Positions 10,601 through 22,600 of a stretch of 64,000 nt of DNA are shown here, one piece after another. The DNA lies in the NCBI RefSeq assembly GCF_050436995.1, contig NC_134770.1, positions 3,544,501 through 3,608,500 of the forward strand. The letters are read 5' to 3'. Source of the stretch: Anticarsia gemmatalis (lineage: Eukaryota; Arthropoda; Insecta; Lepidoptera; Erebidae). Positions within the stretch are counted from its first letter, which is position 1; each line of letters opens with the position of its first letter. The position numbers were made by a program, and so were the translations under genes. The notes beneath the pieces are model-generated. The model did no database searches. It was not told the origin of the DNA and worked only from the letters and a program-made list of their open reading frames with translations.

Positions 10601-13600
10601 TATGGAACCTAGAAACAAAGGAATTTAAAGTTAGTGGTATGCTTTTGATGTATAATGTATATGGTAAACTAGCTCACACGCGCAACTTCACTAGCGTCGC
10701 GTAAGAAAGAATGGGTTATAATTTTCCCCGTTTTTGTAACATTTTTACCCGTACTCTGCTCCTATTGGTTGTAGCGTGATGATATACAACCTATAGCCTA
10801 CCTTAATAAGTAAGCTATCCAACAGTAAAAGAATTCTTCAATTCGCACCAGTAGTCTAAGTTAAAACTATCATGGTAATAAAAAGTGTACCTGTGTTTGT
10901 ATTGTACTCATCCTTGCATCATATTTGACGTAACACACGTCGCGTATTATCGGTCACGCAACGCCAGAACAGACATATGTATAGAAAAACACTCGACCGT
11001 TCACACTCAACCGATGATGTGTCGGTGCGAAGCCTATACAAATTAAGTTACGCCCGACGCATCTTCCGTCAGATATTCCCTAAAACGACACCCGCGCAGT
11101 ATTTTGATGAATAATGACAGCCTGGGTTGTCAGAAGAGGGCGTAACTGAGCCAGACATCACAACTACTCTGTTAAATAGAATATAGAATTAATTAAACAT
11201 TCGTTACCTTCTAAAGCGACGGGCGGCGCGTCAGGTCCAAGTTTATAAGCGACGGTGGTGATGAGTCCGTGCGTGGAGTGCACGCGCCTCGTGCCCGTGT
11301 TGTACAGCAGGAAACAACCGCTGCGGTACGTGTTCTTGGCTTGACCCGCTTGTAGACAGTACTTACCAACTACAACTAACTATACATACTAATACTCGAA
11401 GTGTAGATTCTAGGGGTAATTGACCTCTGCCCATGTCGGTGTTTATCCTGACCGCTTACTAGTCATGTCGGTTTATCATCCCACCGGGTCATGACAATGT
11501 AATAGACACTGTACCTGTATATTGTAAACTTTCGTCACTAAAAAACGACCGCTGCGCTGTAGTTTAATGGAGAATAAACCTAGTTACCTGTGTTGCCGCT
11601 AGATGGCACATCTGAGCCTGACATCTTTAAACCTACTATGAGAGTTGATATCGTGTCACTATAAAACGACTCCTGCGCAAATGTTTAATGGACAATAAAA
11701 CTAGTTACCTGGATCGCCGCTAGATGGCACATCTGAGCCAGATAAAAACCTACTTTTAAAGTCAATAGTATATTATATAAATTACCTTCCAAAGCATACA
11801 CGGGCGGTGCGTCAGGTCCAAGTTTATAAGCGACGGTGGTGATGAGTCCGTGCGTGGAGTGCACGCGCCTCGTGCCCGTGTTGTACAGCAGGAAACAACC
11901 GCTGCGGTACGTGTTCTTGGCTTGGCCCGCTTGTAAGCAGTTCTGACCGACTAACGCTGATTGCTGGTTGCCTAGGATCTAGAAAATTATGAAAGTTAGA
12001 CTATTAATGTAATTGTAAGAAGAAGAAGGTATAGGCAGAGTTATTGAAGTGCAAGTTTTGTTGTATATAGAGGTGTTTCTTTGTGATAGAGAAAGTGCCT
12101 ATTGCGATATACCGATAGGGGGAAGTGTTACCATATTTTGAACTACTATTAAAATATCCTTACAATTTGTAAAAACTGAACAACACATTGCCCTACCAGA
12201 ATCGAACACGAGACCTCATGATTGGCAATTCACAGTTGCATACACTATAACTCAGACTTCGAAGGCAGTTTCAAGGGGGTATTATAAGCGAAAATACATT
12301 ATAGTCCACCCTAGTACGGCTACTTTACGAGTTAAAAGATAGCACTTACCCCCGATATCCTGATGCCATCGAGAATGGAGTCATTCTTCACGACACCATA
12401 TATTTCCGCACTGCTCCTGATTTGAGGCAATGACTCCCGGTGGATGCCGAATAACCTAAAAATATTAATAAAATACTAAAATAGACTCTAACCTTAAAAC
12501 CCTCAAAACGAAATCTGTAGGAGCTGTAGTTTAGAGTGAATAATACTTCCGGCCTATTACTTTAGAGGGAACACAAAAACAAGTTATCAAAACCTACCAA
12601 AAAATCTTTACATTTTCCTGATTTTTTTTAAAATCTACATGTCTTATTTGACAGCATTAAGTTTCCTTCTATATTATTTGTTAGAATCGGTGATTTTTTC
12701 TATCAAACTGTGTGTTTGATCAATATGAACCTTACCTGCACAACATAGGGTCCCAATTCAAAGTCTCTAGATTCATGAGAAGCGTCCGCGATGCATTTGT
12801 GACGTCAGTGATGTGTAAACCACCGTGAGGTCCTCCAGTCAAATTCTGAAATCGTAAGAAAAACATTATAATTATTTCGTTTGTATTTCACAACTCCGCC
12901 TTCAAATTCAAACAGGGAAAATATATTTTTCTGTTGTTATACATATGAAAAAAAAAAACGAATACAAAACTGTCTCAAATTAAAAATAAATAAAATATCG
13001 GTTTCTAAAACACTCAATTTTGAATCAAAACAAAATTTCTTGTTTACACTTTCATTTTATTTTACTCAAATATTTTGTAGACACACATTATAATTGTTTA
13101 CTTTGTTCTCATATTGAAAGTTCCTCTTAAACGTTCTATGAACTTCTTTAAGAGAAATTTCTTCATGATTCACTAAATTGAACAAATTTTCTTCCATTAT
13201 TCTACTTGCTACAAATGAAAACTAGTAATTGGCCTTCTTCTACTACTGTATGTACATATTGTATTATAAACCAGCTGTAAGTTTCCTATAAGTTTAAAAT
13301 AAAATACTAACCCAAATAATCCAAGCATCAACAGTACCGAACAGCAATCTTTTATCCCTGCTCGCTCGCCTCACGGCTTTAATATTGTCTTTAAGCCACC
13401 TCATCTTCAACGCACTGAAGTACGGCGATATCGGCAGACCGCAGATGTTCTTGAAATAATTCTTGTTACGATCGGGAATTTTAGCCAAAATCGCGTCCAC
13501 CGTACTGTCTGTACGAATGTCGTTCCATGCTGGAAGTTTAATACATTGTTTAGTATTTACATACAGAATATTACGCCTGTTATACCCGAAGGTGTACAGA

Positions 13601-16600
13601 GGTACATTATATATAGAAAAGTTTCGCCATTAACAATGTTAGTCCCATCTTATAGCGGGCGAGTATATTTCTATTTACCAGGCACGTTATCAAACTTCGG
13701 GCTATTATTAACGAATATTCTAATATAAATTAAAGTAGACCAATATTATTTTGCTCGACCCGGGGATCGAACCCGAGACCTTATGCTGTAGCAGTCGAAT
13801 AGCGCAACAATAGTATTCCGTCCTTCAGTCAGTACTTAAATTTGCTACTAGAAATATTGAATTTATAGTGTCATTTTTTCTTGTCTAGCCATTTTTTTTG
13901 TACGTAGGTAAGCTATCTTTATTGTAGAAGATAGAAGCACCAACTTATAAATTAAATTATTGTTGATTTAAATTGTTTATATTATGGGCTATACATTATC
14001 TAATGAACATAGAAACCATTTATAGACATCGTAGCTGATAAGGTCATTGCAAACTGAACATTTTAAATTAACTTTAGACAAAATAGCGTAATAAAAAGAA
14101 AAAATATACTAATTGTATAACTAGATGTTCAGTTTGCAAAGGCCGTTAACTGGTATTATACTTTCGCTTACCAAACGCGCGATTGGTAAGCACCACCGCT
14201 CAAAAGCTGTAATACCAAAGTGCTGTAAACGCTTGTTTCGCTCGCTTACCAACCGCTTTCTTAAGCGAAACTACAAAAACCAGCTTAAATAGGAAATACA
14301 AAAAAGTTAGTTGACAAAATGTACACAATTTTCAATCTATTTCTCTAAAACATTTCTATTTTATAGTTATATCATACAAGTGATGAGGTCTATCTCTAAG
14401 GGCATATTCTTACCCGACCTAAAACGACATCTGTAATCGTCAATAGCACGATAAGCACCTATAACAAAATAGGCGTTTCAAATTGTGTCTAAAATGTTCC
14501 AGACATATGTCAGACACAAATTTTGATATTCTATTCTACAAAAAAAAATTGTTTGAAGGCCAATTCTCGTTATTAGAAAAGTTGAAATCATTATATCGAT
14601 CATATTCTTAATGATTTCTTTTTCTTAAAATTAAACGCACACTAAATAAAAACATAAATTATAACCCAATATCGTCCCACTGCTGGGCAAGTATCTTCTC
14701 CCGGAATCAAAGTGCGGCTTTCCCGTAACCGTAACGTACATAAATTTGAAATATACCATTTAAATTAACTTTTAGTCATTTTCAGTAACAACATAACGAG
14801 AATTGGCCTTTCATCTGTAATTCCACCAGCAATAGGCGAAGATTGGACAGATCTTGTCATTAGTTATCTGTCTGTTTGTCGAATAAGCTTTCTTGTACTT
14901 ATTCGTAACCAATGCAATTGTATTCATAAACGCTTAAAAGCGGAATTATTTTACATTTTTTACAGATACAAATTCGAGAACCCTCTTTTTACAAATGTCA
15001 GTAGTTTGCTAATAGACATATCAGGTTAATAATACTTTTTATATTGCTTTCAAGCGTTTACGAATAATACTGTAAAGAAAGAAAAAATATTAAATAAAAA
15101 AAATAGCTTCCAAGCCAGGATTTCATATAAATTATAGCCATGCAAAGTAAAAGTTGAAATTAGCAATATGTATAAAAGAACCTATTGCTTATAACTGGTA
15201 GGTACATAAAAGTCATATATTATGTATCATTATGTAATGTCATAAATATATTATATTGTCCTAATCTGTATAGGATTAAGACCAAAGGCATCTGTAGGTC
15301 AAACGATTTTATTCGTTCGGTGTTTTTGTCAGTGTTAATAGATATTATTATTGCTTGGTTATAAATTGAAAGCAAGCAAATCATTCAAATTGAGGCCTTG
15401 GGGTTTGATACCCAGTTCAGGCCCATATTGTGAAGATTAAATAGTGTATCAGCAAGTTACCCAAACAGTGTTGATAGAAAGATAATCAACTCCCATTATT
15501 TTTTATTTATTTATCACACAGTTTTAACTACAACCACAGAATCACAGACTTGTGTGATAATCACAATTTTAATGATCTCACATATCTGCTCAAAACCTTT
15601 GCTGATATACCTGTAAGTACAGTCAAAAACAAAAGGCACTGCATTTATTTTGCTGACTGTACATCGTCTAATTATTCTGTGACATCGTGTACAACCATAC
15701 TTATACTTATCTACTACATCGTTAAACTAATTAAAATAGACTATTTTCCAAAAAGTACGTTTTTGCGAAGCTGCAAACTGAAGCTAGGGCAGTCTTATTA
15801 TAAAGTATATTTACCTATAGCCGGATGCAGTGGTAGTCCAGTGAATTTGTCCCAAGCTATTGTTGTCTCCCTCTGATTAGTGATGCCCAAAGTCACGACA
15901 TCTTCCTTCGTGTAACCTACAAACAAAATTGAGGTTATAAACACAAATACATTACCACCATTCCATTTCGATTTGCCGGTGACTTTATAACTTTTACCCG
16001 CGACTTCGTCCGCCACATGAATTTTGCTATTGGATTGCGTCGTTTTCCCGGGGTACAGAGTAACTTTTTCCATATTAATATTATAAATGCGAAAGTAACT
16101 CGGTCTGCCTGTCTGTTACTCAATCAAGCCTAAACTACCTACTGAACCAATTTGTATGAAATTTGGTATGGAGATATTTTGATACCCGAGAAAAGACATA
16201 GGCTACTTTTTACCCCGGGAAAATGACGCGTTTCCATGGGAAAATTCAGGTGCCGAAAGAAGTCGAAGGTAAAGGCTAATGAATATATAAGTATGGAAGT
16301 ATGGATTAAACAACTGCAGGTAGAATGTATGGAATGTCATCGGCAAACTATTATGAAACGGTTGGTCGACAGTTGATTGAACTCTTAATTGAGTATTAAT
16401 ATATTCAATGACACTGTTTCTTTATACCTACGTATTGTTCGCAACGTAAACAGTGTTCAGGTAATGCATTTTATAAAGTTTTCAATAAATATTGAGGTTT
16501 TCCCTGCATTTCAATTAAGTACGTTTTAGTAACTCATATCACATTTTTGTTTTTGAAAGCATTTAAATAGGATTTATTTTAATTCCCTATACACTTTATT

Positions 16601-19600
16601 GAGGCTAAAGACATTATTTTGACGCATTTACTTCAGAAGCTAGTAGGACGATCTGGAAAATTCTTTCATCTATAGTAGTTTACGTTATTTCCGAAGGCTA
16701 CCATCGGCATATCTTTCAACTGTGTTAGAATCGGCTTCCAGTCTCCCCGAATGCAGCTGAATGCCAGTATTTTACACGGAGCGACTGACTATCAAACCTC
16801 ACAATATCGGTAAAACTGGTTGTCGGAATTTCAAGCTTCTGACTACTGGTAGCGACTGTCAATGATTTTTGAAAATGGCAGCCGGGACCCACAATTTACG
16901 AAAAATTTACGTTAAACGTTACGCTGTATGCAGATCGATACTATTGATATAAAAACACTAGACAAACTGGTCTCCATAATTATCTTCGTTTTCCTCAATG
17001 ATCAAAGCAATTTGGATACGCAATTAAACGATATTCAATGGGTTTTACCAAATGTAAGGAAAAATGAACAAAGAATAACCTTTACTAGCTGGGTTAGGTG
17101 CCAACGAATATAATTAATTATCATGATTTGATAAAATCCAGTTTGAAAGGTAGAACCAACGAAAAGAGCTTGAAAGTAAGAAAAGAAGAACTGGACTATA
17201 TTGAATCGCCAAATAGTAATTTATTTTCAAGTATTTTCCGTGGGTTAAGCAAACGTTGGCACGGTCGGTGCATAGATGGGTGACCGCATAGTGGTATTTG
17301 AACTGGGCGTCTTCGTGCTTCGAAGGGCACGTAAAATGTCGGTCCCGGTTGTAGTCAATTAAGATAACAGTCGTTAAGCCAAGTCAAAGGCCTTCGGGCG
17401 GCTTGAACAACTTTGAAACTAGGTTGACCACTAACCATACGATGAGAGAGATTGGCCATCAGACTCAGGTTTGAAGTTTAGGTTTTGTTATTCGATGCTA
17501 GCAGAAAAAGTTATTAGAATTCTAATAAAGCGGGTAATTTCTTTGCTTCTTATCTCCTTGGAAACGAAATATTACTTTGTCTGTATGTTTCGTAATTTAA
17601 TTAACTTCATTATAAATATAGAGTAGCCATAACATAGTATCGTAAAAGGTTATAAATTTGTCTTTTATAACTGATAACAGATAAAAACGTCCACTTATGA
17701 CGTAATCATTGTGATATTACAATTTGGGAGCGGTGACACTTCAATACAATAACTGATTAATTTACGTGTACTAATAAGAATTATTTAGCTTCTTTTTATG
17801 TATCCAAATCAAAAAATTAACTATTTAATTTTTATAGTTTTGTATAAGGTTAATATTAGACTTAGCCTTTGATTGTTAATTTCATTTCAAAAGCAGGATA
17901 TTAACTTAATCCCCTAAGACTGATATCGCTACGACACCCACCCCTTGCCTATGTATGTTAAATGCGCAAGCGGAAACTGCACACTTTACAATTCCAGTTT
18001 GGTGGAAATGCAAGTATGCTGTTGGCAATTCAAGATTAATGAAGTCATTAATGGGTCCGTTTCGCTCGCGAAGGAAACCAGGCTTAAAACATAACAACGT
18101 AATGCATTTAAGAGTAGACCAAAAGAAAGACTGTACTTACCAAGCTCCAACAACTGGTCGATAGCATTCTCAGCACACAGTCTGATGTGATGTATGATCT
18201 CCAACGGATCCTGTTCCGACCAGCCCTCCTGAGGCGTCACCTCGGTCTTGTCCAACTGGTATGACACCAGCTCCTCTGTACTTTCTGCTTCGTATATCTG
18301 CAATGAAGTTTAAGAAGAACTTAACTATGGAATTATTAAAGAATATGGATGATTGACGCTTAATGTGTTCACAAAATTGAGGTAAGTCGATGTGTTTAAC
18401 ACAGATTAGAGATCAAAGAGGTAATTGGTATAGGTGCTCAGTGGAAAACCAATAGTGTAGCAGGGATTTATACAATCATACAAATATTGAGTATAAACAA
18501 TACTTAAATGCTGAAACAATCAGTTCTATGAATGAAATCAGTAGTATAGCTTGTAGGATTTTTACATACATACAAATCTTGAGAATAAACAATAGTTAAA
18601 TGCTGAAACAATCGTTTCTTTATCACCTACACAAAGTAGGACGAAATCGGCACATTATGCATCAAAAGATAGTTGAGGTTAAGCGACCTGCAGGTTCTTT
18701 TTTTATTGTTACACAAAGAATTGAAAGTCTTTGGTTTAAACGAATACGAACAAAAATGGGACTGGCAAGCAAATTTTTTTTGAACGAGGAAAATCTATAC
18801 ATTATTATTTGATATGTGAATGCAAAATGGTATTACCGTTCAAACAGGATAAGTAACAAACGAGTATGTTAATGTTTAAGGAAATACATTTTAAATAACA
18901 ATTTGGTTACGTGAATTAAAAACCTAACTTTTGCAATTTGTTAAGCAAAATGCAAACCGTATTTTTATTAGCTACTCGGAAAAAAGTCTTGTAGAAAGCC
19001 TTTGTGGCCAGGTCTATCTATTTGTTTTAAACGTAAAATAAATTTAACATTGGCATGATAATAACTTATGTAATAACTTAAGACCGAGGGTCCTTTAAGT
19101 AGAGACTAAATAGATTAATCGACTTGGTATTACATAGATCTCACAACTTTTTACGGCTGAGAGACTGAGCTGCGAGTCTTGGGGTTTTTACAGGATGTTT
19201 TTGATGGTCTAATAGATTTTCTTGTTTTTACGTGCAAGAAAGACATGAAAACGATAACCACACTTGCATTATTATAATGTGAGCATAGATTTAACACGTG
19301 TTGTTAACCAAATTTAAATCATTGCTATTAAATATACACAAAATTTCACTTCCCATAGTTACACGTGAATCCCGGTACTAAAGTATCTAAACATACTCAA
19401 TATAGACAAAATGTGTGCATAACTAAGATAGCAGATAGCAAATCTGCATGACCTGTGTCTGGGTCACGATAGATAGAGATAACCTATCATTAATAAGGAA
19501 TTTTATCAGTCAAGTGCATAATAAAATTGCTTTAATAATATCTAAACATGTTAGAAACTGTTTATTGGTATGGAGCAATTTCTATTAACTGCTGAACCGA

Positions 19601-22600
19601 CCAATGAACAACACAAACACGCTTTAGATGTAAAAGGTTTGAAACCCAAAATCCATTTGTAATCATACAAAGTTCAAAACCCGCACTTGGCCAGCGTGGT
19701 GGACTCGACGCCACTGAGAGCACCCATGCCCATTGCCCAGCAGTGGGACAGCCATGACTAAATACATGTTAGAAGCAGTAGGTTTATTTATAAGTAGAAA
19801 TCTCTGAAACTGCTACACCGATTCACGAAACTTATTAGCTTATAGAAAGCTACATTATTTTTGATAAGCATAGGCTTTTTATCTTGCAAATTATTCAGAA
19901 TCGCAGACAGAAACAATTATTTAGTGTATTAAGTTATCAAATCTGTATGACCTTTGTATGGGTCATAAGAGACCAGATAAATCATAATGAATAAGGCCTT
20001 TATCAAACACATACATTATTAACAATAATTTCTACGGAACATTACTATAGACTGCTATCATTTATAAGTAGCGTCCGCCCGCGACTTCGTCCGCGTAGAC
20101 TTTAATTTTCCCTTTATGTAAAAGGGAAAATTAAAGTCTATAAACATAGTCTTACTGCGTAATTATAGCGTGGTCTTATATAGTCTAAAGTCTTCCTTAG
20201 TAAATTGACTATTTAACCCAAAAAAAAACAACCTGAACGCCTACCATGGTTCGTTTCCTTGCAACATAGTTCAACTGATATTTTATAAAGAATTTTCGTC
20301 TCCGTTTATTATAGCCAACACTCAGTAGGTCCTGACGTTGGCGCGTTCAGACAAATAGACAAACTATTCAGCTTTATATTATTAGTAAAGATAATTTTGA
20401 TCCAATTACAAAGGTCGAATGGTCAACATTTCGTATAGTAATTATTTCCCGGAGACTTCGTAAATATTGACGTATTTAAATAACTATAGGCAATGATCAA
20501 AGGTCGTATATTATCTAGTAGCAAGTTATCATTGAATTTTGGACACAAAGTCGTCAGCACCACGCCTACCGTGCTATCAGTGACCTCATGATGTGTAGAA
20601 TTTTTTAATTATCATCGTGTTGGACATAATTATACGCGAAAATGTTTATAAATACGTCTGTTTCGTCATTTTGTATGTGATTGAGTACATTTCGACGTTT
20701 GTAAGGCATGCCGACTTTTCTTCTTTAAATATTTGACGGGTAAGGGCTCTACTATGTAGAGGAAAGGAAAAATATTGAAAAAATCATAGGACATTTATTC
20801 AATAGTAGCACCATGTCCTAACATCATAGGAATGAACTGACTTCCTTTTTGAAGAAAAGTCGCAAGTGGAGGTGTGAGAAACAACCTAGGTTTATTTTTT
20901 ATTTAAATTGAGTATATTAAGTGTCAGTTTCTGACGTTCTCGCTACGAGGTTCCCTATAAGCTAGTCAGCTGAAGAATAATGGTACTCTCATAGGTATTA
21001 ATAAGAAGGGAGACTAAAGTAGGTCAGCTAAAAATAAAGATAAAGCCTTCAGACGTCGCGAAAGCTGCAGATTTCGCGCCTTTGGCAGGCTGTATACCAA
21101 TTTTAGATAATATGACGGTAACTGGAATAATAGACCTGTCTAATATTTGCTAATGCGTTAAATTATCACACATTTGACAAATTTTAGACAAAATGGATCT
21201 ATTAATTTATTTCTAGGGCATAAGGTCACAAGTAAAGCAGCAATTACGGCAAATACACAATTTTATTTTTATTAGCTACCTGTCTAGGGAGAGCCACCCT
21301 GGATCCGCTATTGGTCCAATATCGTTTTATACCACAGGAGAAGGTATATAAAACAACATGACGAATACCAAACACAAATGACCACGTCAGATTTTACTAT
21401 GACAATCGTTTCAAATGTATGACAATCATAGGTGTCTTAACAATATTTGACCCAAGTGATTTGATATTTGCAAACAGTTATTACCACTCCGCCAATTCGT
21501 TATTACATGAACAAAAAACGGAAAAAACAAAAACTACTGCGACCTTGTCAACGACCGACAGAATTTGACGTAACATAACGAGAAGTCAGATATATCAATA
21601 GATTTCTTACACGTGTGGTGAATAATAATGCTTTTTGTCCTTTTCTATCTAATTGGAATGTAATAAGAGGGAGTGGGACGTGTATAATAATAGTTATACA
21701 ACATGCATTATTTATAAGGGGGTGTGTCTGACCAGCCCACGATTGTGATAGTGGTATAACAAGCTAAAGCTAGACTAATTGGATATAATTTTGCTAACAT
21801 AAAATAAATAGTGCGGGATATTTAAAAGTACTGCCAATGATCACAACATTCGACAGTACAGAATCTGTCATAGGTCGTGTGATATGATCTTACCACGATG
21901 GTAAGATCATGTCATGTCATGTACAAGGATTCCTTTCCATTCACGCTGATCGAAATAATTGGAATCAGTATTAATTCTCATTTCAGCAAAAAAGGCCCAA
22001 AAAGGCTCTGAAAGCAACAATACCACAGAAACACACGTATACCTAGACTAAGGGTTGGGGGTGTTTCCGGGGGGGGTTAAAAGTAATGTTCTTTGTGTAC
22101 TTACCACAAATCTGACAGTTTTAGTGCCATCGTCTATAACGCCGACCAGCGGCCGCTTGGCGCCTTCCTTCACTGGCATCTCGCTGCCTGGAAACAAGAA
22201 ACACACAAATGAAACTCATTTTCCTCGTAAAAACCATTAATTAATTATATTTTTTTCCTAGTTAGGCTAGTTTCTTAACAAGTATTTTTTTTGAGTTCAC
22301 GGTTAATGATTAGTATTTTTACTATTCAGGTTTTGAGCAGCAGAATATTCTGAAGGAAAAACCTATAACAAAACTAAGTTGTCAACGAACCAGAAGTAAT
22401 TAATATTTTAATTGGTTTGACGTTCTCCTTCCTTAACTATTTTTGACCGCGACTCCTTCTTGTAGTAGAATTTCCATAGGTCTTCAGACAATTTTGCGGA
22501 CAATAAAGCGACTATATCAGTCAAGACCTCCTTATTTAAGTTATGTGTGAACTGCCTCTGCACAAATTTCTAACAACGGTAGGTTTCGGTTTCAATTCCT

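Larger units (their letters stand above)
13530..15814. other. glycerol kinase intron 4
   Basis: This 2.3-kb intron holds a tRNA-type SINE fragment at 13752-13815, a TIR element at 14148-14285 and a minus-strand 'cccactgctgggc' repeat at about 14659-14712. The rest is AT-rich with nothing recognisable. Confidence 0.7.
15917..18140. other. glycerol kinase intron 3
   Basis: This 2.2-kb intron contains a 'cgcgacttcgtccgc' fragment at 15998-16020, a 'tataaatgcgaaagtaactc' dispersed repeat at 16078-16260, and two inverted partial copies of a 5S-rRNA-type SINE (16690-16900 minus, 17232-17465 plus). Nothing coding is seen. Confidence 0.7.
18298..22104. other. glycerol kinase intron 2
   Basis: This 3.8-kb intron contains a 'cccagcagtgggac' repeat at 19678-19760, a perfect hairpin at 20096-20140 beside a 'cgcgacttcgtccgc' motif, and a short palindrome at 21884-21910 (ATGATCTTACC, 5-nt loop, inverse arm). 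No other element is recognised. Confidence 0.7.

Noticed and set aside
11208..11379. Duplicate exon 8 as evidence of two glycerol kinase genes
   Set aside because: Only this exon is duplicated; all other exons are single and join in one frame.
15550..15876. 108-codon plus-strand open frame
   Set aside because: It partly runs antisense to glycerol kinase exon 4, has no motif, and the rest is intronic.
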